DNA of 64,000 bases from Toxorhynchites rutilus septentrionalis (GCF_029784135.1 NC_073744.1:17579441-17643440), one strand, 5' to 3'; positions 21,883 to 34,988 are shown, counted from the first letter of the stretch. Numbers and translations are program-made. The notes: generated from the sequence alone by a model not told the origin.

Positions 21883-22172
21883 GGAAGGAGTATACGTGGA
21901 TCTAATCCATTCTTACAACGGACGTGGAACGGACAACAACAAGTGGATAGCAGCAGCAGTGGAAGCGGCTTTTCTTAAGGCGAGCATCGAAGTTGAGCGG
22001 TCAAAATGTGAGCTGCGCCTCACATAGAGCTTCTATGGCAGCATAAAAAGCGGCAAACAGTAGCAACGATTGCTGAAACCGGTTTAGTACTTGTGGCAAC
22101 AGCAAGCATCACGAGCGAAGCGTTTCAGGCACGTTCTCTTCGTCAGAAGTACGAGAACGTGTTCTTGGCATC

Positions 22173-22344
22173 ATGAAGGGTATCAAACACGCTACCCGTC
22201 GTTCAGCTCGCCGTGGTGGTGTCAACGAAACCCCACGCAAACCGACGCACAGAAGCCGAAGATGCCAAAGCCAAAGAAAGCAGCAACGGCTTTGGAGAAA
22301 ACTACCGCTGCTAAAAAGTAAACAACTGCCTACATCCGACTAAC
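22173..22344 (+). pseudogene. H4-like and H1-tail-like coding fragment
   Basis: From ATG 22173 the frame gives RRSARRGGVNETP. This aligns with the H4 block in copy A (RRLARRGGANQTP), while the preceding residues have drifted. About 30 codons later a different frame gives KPKMPKPKKAATALEKTT and AAKK, then a stop at 22319-22321. That Lys/Pro/Ala composition is like a histone H1 C-terminal tail. The two frames are not joined into one ORF. H4 similarity is supported by comparison with copy A; the H1 likeness may be compositional only. Confidence 0.5.
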
Positions 22345-22590
22345 ATGAACATGAACAGAGAAATCAACCAGTCTAAAATTTTCGTTCAATTCATCATGGA
22401 ACATTCGTTGTTTTTAAGTATTCGATCAATTGAGCGACTATTTGTTGAAAAAGCATCGATGATGAAAAGGGTTATGATATCATACTTTTAAAAGCTGTAT
22501 TAAAACTTCGCTTCGCTTTTTCGCGCCCGATAAGCCAAATATTTGTATCGCAAGCAAGTAGGAGGCGCGTAGTTCACACATACCAAATGA

Positions 22591-22597
22591 TATAAAA
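22591..22597 (+). promoter_or_regulatory. TATA box, unit 2 of copy C
   Basis: TATAAAA followed at 22617 by an ATCATTCATTCTCAC initiator-like stretch, duplicating unit 1. Confidence 0.5.
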
Positions 22598-23161
22598 CGA
22601 GGAAGCACTCGTAGATATCATTCATTCTCACAATGGACGTGGAACGGACAACAAGTAGCAGCAGCAATAGTGGAAGCAGCTTATATCAAGGCGAGCATCG
22701 AAGCTGAGTTGTCAATAGGCGAGCTGTGCCTCACATTGAGTTTATATGGCAGTAGAAGCAGCGGCAAACTACTACTACTACTACTTACTACTAGTGGCAG
22801 CAGCAAGTATCACGAGCGGAGCGTTTCGGGCACGCTGCTTCTTGACATGGTGAAGGTGCAGCAGTGAAATTCAAGACGAGCATCGAATCTGAGCGGTCAA
22901 CAATTGAGTTGTGTCTCACATCCCGTAAACGGGCATCGGAGCTGAAACAACTTTCTATCACTGATACCGGAAGCTCGATAATAACACTGGTGAAGTAAAA
23001 AAAACTACCCAACAACCTACCCAACAGCCAGCAGATCATTATCAAAGAGTTTAACAATATATTTTTTCAAACATTTCCAAAATCAGCATGCGACAGACAG
23101 CCTAACGTAATCCTACGTCAACAATGCGGTCGTGTCGGACACAACCTCCTGTGACTTTTTC

Positions 23162-24030
23162 TAGTCGATTTTTCAAAGTTTGGAGTAAATTGGACGAGCA
23201 TTGAGTCGTAAATCGTACCAGAAGTACAAAATCCTACGTGACTCTCAGAATGAACGATTCGTAACTTTCGTCTCTATGAGCTTGGGCGTGTAAACCACGT
23301 GTAAAAATTGGGTGATAGTGTTTGTGAGAGAAGAGCAATTTGTTTCGTTTGTTTTGATTTTTGTACGTAAATAGATCAATTCACTTATTAGACTGTGTGG
23401 CGCTTCACTGACACGAATCTTAGAATACATTTGAAAAAAATTACAATTTAATATTAAAGTGAAATGTATGAACGATGTGTTCAGATGAACAATTGCAAAT
23501 ATAAATATATATAGGAGGTGTGTTTGCATATGAAGTAAAATTGTAATTATACGCGAGCGTAACATGAGCAAATTTATAACATATGCGAATTGGGGCTCTT
23601 TTGGTATTAACAAGTTCTTCCGCACTGTAACTCAATGTTGAAAATTCCTTAATATTTTTCTTCGTTGATTGTGATTTTTCACATATTCACGTTGTAGAGC
23701 TTTAACCCTTCTCTCCGTTGACCGAGGCATTTTGATTGAATGTAATACTTTTCCGTTAACTATTTTTGGCTGCAGAGGCAGCCGTGGCAGTGTTCCGAGC
23801 TCTGCAATACAATTTTTTTAACCAATGTGAAAGTTGCTAAAACTTACGTTATAGACTCATTAAACGTAAAAACAATTATTGTATTGATATCAACACAATT
23901 CTATTTTATTGGTTTTCATGACAAGAATCGCTATGACTCAGGAATGACATTTTATTGAGTGGTTTTTATAGCTGTTTCGATGATGCTGTCTGACATCAGT
24001 GTCGAAAAAATAACGATGCTTTCACCAATA
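23162..24030. other. No recognisable gene
   Basis: AT-rich DNA. The minus-strand ORF 23245-23625 has no recognised domain and simple composition. Confidence 0.5.
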
Positions 24031-24889
24031 AAGGGTGTGTCACATCAAATTGCATCACGGAAAGAACGCTGTAGAAATTTAATTGTTAGGAATTTGATCT
24101 TCAGCTTTCGCCTATAATCAGATAAGAGTGTATAGATCACGTTGGCCATGCTTCACTGTCAATTTTTCGTAAATTTGGAAAAATGTCGTCGAACGAAAAA
24201 GAGCGTCGTGAATTAATCCTGCGCACTCATTTCGAGAATCCGGAGTTGTCACATCGGGACATCGGTAAGATGCTGGGAATTGTCCAATCCACGGTCAGCA
24301 GAGTACTAAAACGATACTTTGAGAACCTAACCATCGACCGGAAGGTGATGAACGGCAAAAATGGATGCTCCGTCAGTGAAAAAGATCACAAGCGCGTAGT
24401 TAAGCAGTTTAGACGTGATCCGAGAAGTTCGGTCCGGGATGTCGCCAATAAGCTGAATTTGTCAAGTTCATTCGTCCTCGCTATTCAAAGGACGTGTTGG
24501 AGTGGTACGAAGCCAACGGGGTCACCTTCGTGCCAAAGGAAATGAACCCGTCCAACGCGCCGGAGCTTCGCCCAATAGAGAAATATTGGGCGATTATGAA
24601 GGTGGCCCTCCGGAAGAACCCAAAAGTTGTCAAATCGGAGGCGGACTTCAAGAGAAAATGGATTTCTGTTCAAAAAAAACTACAACCTGACGTTGTACAG
24701 AACCTTATGGACGGGGTAAAGAGGAAGGTGCGAGCATACAGGCTTGGGCTCGAAGTATAAATAAAAAGAAAATGCCAAAAGTTGTTTAATAGTTTTTATT
24801 TTACTGTCTAAAATTTTCAAAAGGATAGGTCTACTGGGCGAATTTCTACAGCGTTTTTTCTGTGATGCAATTTGATGTGACACACCCTT
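24031..24889 (+). mobile_element. ITmD37E-type Tc1/mariner element, internally deleted
   Basis: Terminal inverted repeats AAGGGTGTGTCACATCAAAT (continuing TGCATCAC) are near-perfect at both ends, with TA flanks at 24029-24030 and 24890-24891. The transposase N-terminus and C-terminus are present but the middle is gone. A full element of this type is usually about 1.3 kb; this one is 859 bp. Confidence 0.88.
24183..24760 (+). pseudogene. ITmD37E transposase with internal deletion
   Basis: From ATG 24183 about 97 residues form the N-terminal helix-turn-helix region (HRDIGKMLGIVQSTVSRVLK, then SVRDVANKLNLSSSFV). At about 24477 the sequence jumps, with a frame change, to VLEWYEANGVTFVPKEMNP and RPIEKYWA, the C-terminal catalytic end, in the frame ending at 24760. 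The segment with the first two catalytic aspartates is missing, so no active enzyme can be made. The terminal repeats remain intact and could be acted on in trans. Confidence 0.87.
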
Positions 24890-25589
24890 TACCAACAAAA
24901 CCATTGCGGAAAATTGAAAAAAGAAAATTTAACTTTCAGAGCACTAGCTCGAGTTTTCCGACGTTTGTCACTATACAGTGCGACGGCAGATGAAAATTTA
25001 ATATCTTGTGAGTAATCGATTAGAGTTTGGTTGATATTACTTGATGGGAAGTGTGCGAAAACGATCATTGTCTTCACACTGTTCCGCAAAATTATTGATT
25101 TTCGGGCGAGGGGTGAGGGAGGAAGATGAAAGAAATGAGCGCCATTGTGGCAACCTTTTGTCGTTTCCTTCCACCTTCACCTTAACAATATGAAATAACG
25201 CCCGAATGTAGGCAAAAAAAAATACTCGTTGCCTCTGGGTGGAAGGCGAGTGGTTAGTGCAATCGAATAAACATACCATTTCATTCACTCATTTTTATCA
25301 TCTAATTGTTTAACTTTTCCACTATATTTTCCGTTCGTGTTTCAAGTAAAAAAATGCTGGATAAATTTCCTGTCTCTTGGTATATAACACAACATATGTC
25401 ACAATAACGGGTTTGAGTAATATGCGTTTGAAAACTCTTAACACGTTCGTCGCTCAACGAGACGTTTTTGAGTTTCTTGTGGAGCCCAACTTGCGAAAAA
25501 ATGATTAAGTGAAGATCAAACTTAGTTTATAGACAGTTTTTATATGATCTAGCAACATTTATTTCAATTTGAAGATGACAACAATAAAA
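24890..25589. other. No recognisable gene
   Basis: AT-rich DNA with short ORFs only. TTAACACGTTCGTCGC at 25439 resembles a piggyBac-type end, but no partner was found. Confidence 0.45.
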
Positions 25590-26268
25590 CATGCCAAAAA
25601 AATTTTTTTTTTCATTCTTTTATTTTGCATGTATTTTTCGTTTTTTGAATATAAAAGAGGAATTTGATTTTCGATTCATCTCCTTAAAGTCAGAAAACAC
25701 CTTTTTCACATGAAAAAATAACTTTATCCAGATTCTCTCAGGAGGTGATAGACGATCATATTTGATGAAAAAAATCCTTCTACGCATATGTTCGAATTTC
25801 AACAATGACAAAGTTATAGAACTTTTATTTTGTCTCGGACTCTGTTGCCTCAAACTGGCTCTACATTAAAAATCACGCTACGGAAGACGATTATGTGGAT
25901 ACCCCTTCCCCTATCTTAGGGGGGGCTGCCATACAAATGAAACGCAAATTTTTGCATTTCTCGAGAATTAATCAAGCAAATTAAACCAAATTAGGCATAT
26001 GGAGGTTTAAGGGTGCAATAAATAATTCTATGGTGGTTAGACACTTCACCCCCCTCTTTCTTAATTTCGCTGCAATATCGATATAAACAATTCCTGGTGA
26101 AAATTCAAGCAAAATCTTCAAAAATCACGATTTTTACCCCACTGTACATGTAATAGCCACTTAAATTACAACTTAACGTTGAAAGGTTACATTTCACTTT
26201 GAAATAAGTTATATTTAAATATAATAAAAAAATATTTTTCCAAACTGTATATAATCGATTCCGACCTG
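25590..26268 (-). mobile_element. Pogo/Tigger-like non-autonomous element, copy a
   Basis: The right end GTATATAATCGATTCCGACCTG, followed by TA, is the family terminus. The body (landmarks TTCGAATTTCAACAATGA, CTCTGTTGCCTCAAA, CACTGTACATGTAATAGCC) matches 29938-31471, 54722-55480 and 60811-61468. The left terminus is lost. A Helitron internal repeat replaces the middle part (about 25890-26060). Confidence 0.7.
25890..26060 (+). repeat. Single Helitron internal monomer
   Basis: CTGCCATACAAATGAAAC through GGTGGTTAGACACTTCACCCCCC is one copy of the ~143-bp unit found in the Helitrons at 30.7, 39.7 and 47.3 kb, with no Helitron ends. Confidence 0.7.
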
Positions 26269-26269
26269 T

Positions 26270-27760
<1,491 letters not shown>

Positions 27761-29937
27761 CTATTTCCACAACCGATTGACGACCAAAGCATGCGAGAAT
27801 CTGGGCCTGGTCACGAACGTCACTTCACGGTGAAAACGGAATGAGTTGTATGTAAGGTATGTATGCTTTTTTCAAAAATTTATTACTGTTGAACTACTGG
27901 ACCGATTTAGATGATAGACATATCAAATCCAAGCCAATTAGCTAGCCATTTGCCAAATAATTGGGTTCTAGTCGCATACATCCAGTCTAGTCGCATAGAA
28001 ATATTGAACGGAAACTGAAAACATGTTAACTTTGAAAAATCATAACTTATATACGAAAAATAACACATCCTTGATTTTTTTATATGTTATGTAAAAAAAC
28101 CTCAGCTTTCAAGAAAAAATATAAAAAATATAGCGTCCTTGGTCCCGAAACCATTTAAACTAAAAAAACTAATACATTTTTTTTATTTCTGCTACTGTAA
28201 TATACATCCAAAAAAATATTGTCTTTGATTTGATATGTCGATCACCTGAATCAGTCTAGTAGTTCAAAAGTTATGAATTTCAGAAAAAAATCATTTTTGG
28301 AAAAAAAAAAAAAAGAGAAATAAATGATTTTTCAGACCACCTTGAAATGGAAATGGTCACCGTAACGAAAAAATTAAAACAATACGGGTCTTAGTATTTT
28401 GCGATAAGGAACAAAACTACCATTTTTCACGAAAATCTGAGAACCACTATATCGGTTTTGCATGGAATGGCTGTATACATAGAGATAAATATAGTTCGAC
28501 AACCCAAGCCCCAGTTATTTGAGACATATTTGTAGGATAAATTTTTTCTATCTCTGGAAATAATCGATAAAAAGCATGCAAAACACAGCTTATTGACTAG
28601 AGCTAGTCTAGTCTAGTCTAGGCTAGCTTATTGACGAATTTCATGCCAACTCGACTGGCCGTTGGCAGCACCATTTCAGATAGCAGCGAAACGTTGCGGG
28701 TGTAAGCATATGGGTCTTTTAAGCAACTTTAGTTGAAATAGACTCTAGTTGAAGTATTAAAAAAAATTAGACTACTTTTTAAAAAGAGTCAAAAAACTTT
28801 TTTTTTGATTTGTTACAAAAAATTATAACTCAAAAACTATAATACCTACAAAATTCGAGTCAGAGGATAAAATGTAGAAAGTTGTTGAAATTTTCACAGA
28901 AAAATGCCAAAATCTTTTTGAAAAAATTTTCGCTGAAAAAAAAATTATTTTCAAAATTAAAATTCATTTTTCTCAAAAACTATTTTTTTTAAATTCTCAA
29001 AAAAAAATAGGAATAGCTCTTTCAATTTCCAACAAGTCGTCCACACATCAGCAGATGGACACTGTTACAGGGAAAAAGTTACACCAACAACTTTTTTATG
29101 TTTTCTGTGGAAAAATTACAACTAATCCTAATTTTGTTTAAAGTCAAGATCAGATTTAAATATGAACTTTTGTAGAAGACGTCAACATTATATCTCTTAT
29201 AGCTTTTAGAATATAAGGCAGTTTCGAAAGAGGACTCCTGAAACTATAATGTTTTACTCGTGACATTTTTGTGTGTAAATTTTCGCGTTTGACATGTTCT
29301 GGACATGTTTCTAAATGTAAAGTAATGTAAAGAGTATGTAAATCGCGATAATTTATACATAATAATGGTACGAATTAAACATTAATAGTAATTTTTCAAA
29401 GAAAAAGATGAACAAATTGTTGTTCAAAAAACTCCTATATATTTCATCTCCTACATTTCATTCTTTGATCAACTTTTTGTAGATCTTATAGTTATTGAAA
29501 TTGAGATTTTTCGAAAAAAAACTCAAAATTCCAAAAAATTGCTCACAAAAAAAAATTATCAGACATATAAAATTTTAGTCAAAGAATGAAACTTGGGAAA
29601 TAATTCAGGTTTTCATTGAAAAATATCAAACGAGTTTTTGAATAAAAATTTGATAAATTTTTTTTTTAAATTTATATTTATTTTTCTCGAAAACATGTGT
29701 TTTTAAAATTCTGAAAAAATAGATATGAAAAGCCCTTACAATTTCCAACAAGTCGTCCATACATCGGAAGATGGGCACATTTACAGGGAAAAAAATTTTC
29801 AAACAACTACTTTTTCATGTTTGTCTTTGATAAATTACTATTTATATTTACACTATTTTTATGTATAAATTAACGAGATTGGGGGCGAGAGGGGCAAACA
29901 TCCGAATTTTACCAAGCAAACACATCACAGGTCGGAC
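27761..29937. repeat. AT-rich DNA with a ~718-bp direct duplication
   Basis: CAATTTCCAACAAGTCGTCC at 29019 recurs at 29739, and flanking sequence aligns for about 270 bp (28850-29120 against 29565-29840). The two copies are diverged. No coding potential; poly-A and poly-T tracts are common. Confidence 0.65.
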
Positions 29938-31471
29938 TCGATTATATGTGATTCGATTATATAGAATTTTGGACTCGATTATATAGTTTGGAAAAAAAAC
30001 ATATTTTTTTTTTTATATTTCAAATATGACTTATTTCAAGAAGAAATGTAACCTTTCAACGTAAAGGTGAAATTTAAGTGGCTATTACATGTACAGTGGG
30101 GTAAAAATAGTGACTTTTGAAGATTTCGCCTGAATTTCCCCCAGGAATTGTTTATATCGCAATTGCAGCCAAATCAAGAAACAGGTGATCTGGCGTAGTC
30201 GTAACATCCATACCTCTCACGCAAAGATCACGAGTTCAAAATTAAGAAATATTGAAATTAGGTGTCAAAGAACAATTTGTACAGCAGTTAGAGAGCTTCA
30301 ATTTAATTGATATAAACAATCTAGTTTAATATATTTTTTTAGGATAAATTTAATAATAATATATTAAAAATTATTAACATTTAAGTTTTTCACTTCCAAA
30401 ATGTTATTAAAATCCACTAATTTAGATGTTCCACTACTGTATCCTATGATAATTTTTTTCATTTTTCAAATGAAAGCAACAGAATTGTCTTCCGTAGCGT
30501 ACTTTTTAATGTAGAGTCAGTTTGAGGCAACAGAGTCCGAGACAAAAAAAAAGTTCTATAACTCTGTCATTGTTGAAATTCGAACATATGCGTAGAAGGA
30601 TTTTTTTCATCAAATATGATCTTCTATCACCTTCTGAGAGAATCTGGATAAATTTATTTTTTTCATATGAGAAAGGTGTTTTCTGACTATAAGGGGATAA
30701 ATCAAAAATGGAATTGTTCTTTTTTATTCGATTACTAGCTAACCCGGCAAACTTCGTCCCGCCCATTTACTTGATTAATTTTCGAGTAATGCAGAAATTT
30801 GTGTTTTATTTGTATGGCAGCCACCCCTAAGAGAGGGGGGAGGGGTATCTAACCACCATAGAAACATTCATTGCACCCTAAAGTTTCCATATGCCTAATT
30901 TGGTTTAATTTGCTTGATTAATTCTCGGGTAATGCAAAAATTTGTGTTACATTTGTATAGCAGCCCCCCCTTTGAGTGGGGGAAGGACTGTCTAACCATC
31001 ATAGAAACATTTATTGCACCCTAAAACTTTCACATGCCAACTTTGGTTTCGTTTGATTGATTAATTTCCGAGTAATGCAAAAAATTGTGTTTCATTTGTA
31101 TGGCAGCCCCCTCTAAGAGAGGGGGAAGGAGTATCTTAACACCATAGAAACATTTATTGCATCCTAAAACCTCCACATGCCAAATTTGGTTTCATTTGCT
31201 TGATTAATTCTCGAGTAATGCAGAAATTTGTGTTTCATTTGTATGGCAGCCCCCCCTTTGAGTGGGGGAAGGACTGTCTAACCATCATACCATCACGAAA
31301 ACCTTCCCCGGCCCCAAAATCCCCTACATACCAATTTTCATGTCGATCGGTTCAGTAGTTTCCGAGTCTATAAGAATCAGACAGACAGACACACATCACT
31401 CCATTTTTATATATATATATATATATACAGTGAAAACAGATCAAAAAATGTATATAATCGAGTCCGCCCTG
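29938..31471 (+). mobile_element. Pogo/Tigger-like non-autonomous element, copy b
   Basis: The left end CAGGTCGGACTCGATTATAT and the right end CAGGGCGGACTCGATTATAT (read inward) are inverted repeats. TA follows the right end; CA rather than TA precedes the left. The motif ACTCGATTATAT is iterated inside the left end (29944, 29978). The body matches copies a, c and d. A Helitron is inserted at 30735-31423. Confidence 0.8.
30735..31423 (-). mobile_element. Helitron with four ~143-bp internal repeats
   Basis: On the minus strand the 3' end is GGGTTAGCTAG followed by T, giving CTAG at an A/T insertion site. The 5' end is a TATATATA-AAAATGG start followed by GTCTGTCTGTCTG. The unit with TTTGTATGGCAGCC repeats at 30808, 30953, 31096 and 31238, a period of 142-145 bp. 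No Rep/helicase ORF. The host Tigger sequence resumes as TATACAGTGAAAA, consistent with insertion between A and T. Confidence 0.78.
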
Positions 31472-33291
31472 TACTATCCTTTTTGAAACAAATTTTGTTG
31501 GTCGTATTTTTGAAAAAATGAAAATTTTAAAACGGTCATGCCCGACAAAAACGTCCATTTTTGCCTCCATTTGAATGAATGGGTTTTGTTTTGACCTTAT
31601 CGGTCAATCTTACATTTGAAGCTCCTCTAGACACCAGGCTGCACCAGGGTTACCATATCTACAGAATCATCTGTATTTATACAGATTTTTCAGTATTTTC
31701 GAAACCAAGAATCTGTAGGTACAGATTTTTTAGGTTTCCATATAGATTTACAGATTTTTCAAAATAACGATCCAATATTAGTTATGGCTTGATCACAAAA
31801 ATATTTTTTCCCAACTCACCAATTTTATTCATATAGCATTCGAATCAGTCTGAATGAGAGTCATTATGGCATTCATGTGTAGCGTGTAATACTGCTTTCT
31901 CATGTTCAATCTAAGAAGATTGAAGAAGATCATATTAATGGATTGGAAAATGAAAATGAATCGCCAAAATGTGGTTATCAAATTCGAGTAAAAATTGTCT
32001 GATTTGAGCTGAGATCCTTTCGTAAATCAATGTAACGGTGAAAAAAAAAGGTTTTTTTTTGGAAAATTTTGAAAGAAAAAGGAAAAAAAATCGAGAAAAA
32101 CTGAGCAATTTGAAACTGCTCTCGAGCTTGGTAATCTGATAGAGTTAATTGCAAATTATAAATTGATATTTATTTTCTACTAGCTGACCAGGCAAACGTT
32201 GTTCTGCCAAATAAATTATTTCTAGTGAATATTTTGGGTGTTGAATAAAACACACTAATGTTTTGTAAGTGTGTTTGAATATTTAAACGATCTTTAAAAT
32301 AAATCGAATGTGACCGATAAAAAAACGAATTAAATGATTTGAACGAAAGGTTATATTATGTTTCTTGGTGTATTTCATTAACGTAACTGACATGTTTGAT
32401 CTCTTAAAAGTTAAACGTCAACTGAAAAAAGTAATATAAGTTTGTCGTAACGTAGAAAAAATGAAATATAGAAAATCAATATTTATTGCTGTCTCCTTGT
32501 TAGAAAATACGTGCATGTGATTTCCAACATGGCTTAGTTTATAACAGCTAGGTCTCGTTCATAAATTGGAAAACAGCGATACGCCAGCTAACTTCAATGG
32601 AGCTGATTAATCGGCCTGTTTGGAATCGCGTTATTTTATCGTTGTCATTCAATCGAGGAGTATTCACATCGGTAATCTAAGTTTGAAACACAGCCATATT
32701 GCTTCCTTTATTCATGGATGTTTTATTACTCTTCACCGATTTGTAGAACTCAATATTCAAATATGCATATGAGTGATCGGATTTTACAATTCAATCGAAA
32801 TCGACTTTTTTACACTCTTAAATTCGTTCGCCTTGTCGCGAAACAATGGTCAAAATAAGTCATCCGTATTTGTGGTTCAATTTACTCTCTATCTGATCGG
32901 CATAATTCCGGAAATAATTCTAAATTGTTGAAATTTGAATGAAAATTATTATTCGATTTCGTTTGGATGCTAAATTTGTTTTGAATGTGTTTGAATGCTA
33001 AATTTTGCGTGTTTATTCCACCCGAAAAACCATTACTATTTTTGCTTCATATAAATGGAACATGGAGACCAATGTTGTTTACGTCGAATTGCGTGGCAAG
33101 GTTGTCACATTTGCTCAACTCGATTGGACTTGAGCTTGAACAGAATGCAAAATTGCGCTTTTTCCATTCAACAGAATACAACCAACAATATGTGGGGACG
33201 AATACGATCGAACTTCATTTTGTGTTTGAACACACGCGCAATGTCATGACAATGCATTGCGCTTTGGCCTGGCTATAACTAAAGCTGCCTA

Positions 33292-34133
33292 CTTCAGCAA
33301 CAGCTGGATAGTTTTGCCGAATGGTGTATTGCTAATTGCATGAAGGTGAACCCAAGTAAATGTGCTATTATCACCTATTCAAGAAAAAAGGAACCGATCT
33401 TGTTCGATTATAAACTCTTGGATACTTCCATCGAGAGAACCAACTGTATCAAAGATCTAGGGGTACTTCTAGACAGCAAACTATCGTTCCAGCAGCACAT
33501 TTCATATAGTCTGGGCTTTTTGTTTCGAATCGGTAAAGATTTCAATGACATATATTGCTTGAAGTCTTTGTACTGCTCGCTGGTACGTTCGACTCTTGAG
33601 TACGGCTGTCAAGTTTGGAGTCCTTACTACCAAAATGGTGTCGACAGAATTGAAGCTGTACAGCGCAGGTTTGTGCGCTTTTCTCTTCGACGCTTGCCGT
33701 GGAGGCATCCGTTTCAGTTACCCAGCTATGATAGTAGATGCCTTCTAATCAATTTAGACACCTCAGCTGTTCGCCGCAATGTCGCCCGTGCTATGCTAGT
33801 GTCTGATGTCCAGAGTGTCCGGCGTTGCTCCGTTCATTCCAACTACAGGTGCCTCCAAGAAGTCTGCGGAACCAAAATTTGCTGCGTATACCGGTCCGGC
33901 GAACAAATTACGCGACCTACGGTAGTATATCCGGTCTGCTCAGAATGTTCAACAGAGTTGCAGAGGGCTTTGATTTCAATTTATGTAGGGTAGCTATTAA
34001 ACGTAATTTTAAGAGAATATTAACCCATTTAAATATCATTAGGGCATAGATTCTGCCTGTTGATTATTGTAATAAATAAATAGTACTACGTTAAGAAGGC
34101 AAACCTTGGGAACGTTAGTGCCATTGAAGAAGA
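33292..34133 (+). pseudogene. LINE RT C-terminal fragment with 3' tail
   Basis: The frame opens with QQQLDSFAEW just before ATG 33340 and continues KVNPSKCAIITYSRKKEP, then SLVRSTLEYGCQVWSPYYQN and VQRRFVRFSLRRLPWRHPF. This is the thumb and C-terminal region of an APE-type LINE (Jockey/CR1-like) without RNase H. A small deletion near codon 54 and a frameshift near 33840 break it. The tail continues in another frame to a stop at 34049. The catalytic core is absent (5' truncation). The last 55 bp (34080-34133) match the SINE tail. Confidence 0.75.
34080..34133 (+). repeat. LINE 3' tail shared with the SINE
   Basis: TACTACGTTAAGAAGGC through GGAACGTTAGTGCCATTGAA and GAAGAA. The SINEs at 13751 and (reverse) 21264 end with the same sequence. 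Confidence 0.8.
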
Positions 34134-34222
34134 ACATAGCGAGGGTCGTATGAACGGTCGTATGAACGCAATTCCAGATTATTGTTTTTTCTTCGCATTA
34201 AATTTCTCGTGTCACCGTGCTA

Positions 34223-34564
34223 TCATGATTCCAGCAGCGCTTGTGCTTTGGATCTACACACGTGCTCTCCAGCTGATGTTTTATCAGGGTTGACGGCAAT
34301 AGCGTGATTGTCATTTTGTAATCCGAGCAAATGTGATTTGAAGAATTTGGATAACTCATTGTGCTCATTCAAAAAGGCTTCCGGCTCGTCGGAGATGCTC
34401 CCTGCTTTAGATGAATTGATGTTACTAGTGTATTTGTGGATGCTCAATGAAGCGGGCGTTACGCCATCAGTCATTGAACAACTTAAATGAATTCGTTCTG
34501 TTGAAAATACGAACAACGGTCCAATTATTAGAATATTTTTGACACAAAAATAATAAAATCGCAA
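34223..34564 (-). pseudogene. Helitron Rep N-terminal fragment
   Basis: A minus-strand ORF contains FKSHLLGLQNDNHAIAVNPD followed by KTSAGEHV. Helitron Rep proteins have a similar IxxxPDKxPAGEH block ahead of the rolling-circle nickase. The ORF also has LNEHNELSKFF upstream. Only ~70 residues look related; the catalytic HUH motif and helicase are absent. It lies within Helitron ends, which supports the call. Confidence 0.5.
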
Positions 34565-34843
34565 TTAAAAATAGGGAATTGGGGTCAAAACTTTAAGGTT
34601 ATATGTATGGTATGAAGTCAAATTTTGGAAAAAAAATATCCAGATCTTTTTTTCTGCATAGAGCTACCCTATTCGGTATTAAATGTATGGTTATCGGTAT
34701 CCTACCGGTATCATATATAGTTTACAACCATGAGAATAGGTTGAATACCAAGTATTTTGAGTATAATTTCATCAAAATCGGTCGAGCCGTTTCGGAGGAG
34801 TTCGGTAACAAACACCGTGACACGAGATTTTTATATATATAGA

Positions 34844-34988
34844 AGGCTATAGAATTTTAGACTATAAAATTCGTTCGTGTCTAGCAGTGACAAATGCGAA
34901 TTGATAGATTGATCAATTAATTTTCTGGAAATTAAGCCACGAGCGTTCAATCAATTTTTGGCAGAACAAAGTAAGCCGGGTTAGCTAA
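34844..34988 (+). repeat. Helitron 3'-end fragment, plus strand
   Basis: It ends GTAAGCCGGGTTAGCTAA, a CTRR-type terminus like the other Helitrons but in the opposite orientation to the adjoining copy. Confidence 0.5.

Larger units (their letters stand above)
21227..23161 (+). repeat. Histone-derived repeat, copy C (longest)
   Basis: It runs from the terminus TTTTTTGACGTAGGATTACG to the right end CCTACGTCAAC...GTCGGACACAACC near 23108-23150. A SINE is inserted 26 bp inside the left end. Two promoter-plus-leader units follow in tandem about 715 bp apart (TATAAAA at 21876 and 22591, each followed by GACGTGGAACGGACAAC). Between them is an H4-like/basic coding fragment. CAAAGAGTTT at 23045 matches the histone downstream element, but the hairpin present in copy B is missing. 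Confidence 0.7.
32180..34843 (-). mobile_element. Helitron remnant inside the hAT element
   Basis: On the minus strand it starts TCTATATATATAAAAATC (34843 inward) and ends GCCTGGTCAGCTAG followed by T (32180). A Rep-like protein fragment lies near its 5' end at 34223-34500. A LINE fragment splits it at 33292-34133. The part 32200-33280 is AT-rich with no recognised domain. Confidence 0.65.

Noticed and set aside
22634..22708. A short coding gene from ATG 22634
   Set aside because: 25 codons of Ser-rich sequence in a repeat leader; no homology and no conservation that can be judged here.
23705..23740. A piggyBac end (TTAACCCTTCTC)
   Set aside because: No matching second terminus.
25438..25500. 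A piggyBac end (TTAACACGTTCG)
   Set aside because: No inverted partner with TTAA was found nearby.
30735..31423. A CRISPR array or similar direct-repeat system
   Set aside because: The ~143-bp units are contiguous with no spacers and lie between Helitron ends in eukaryotic DNA.
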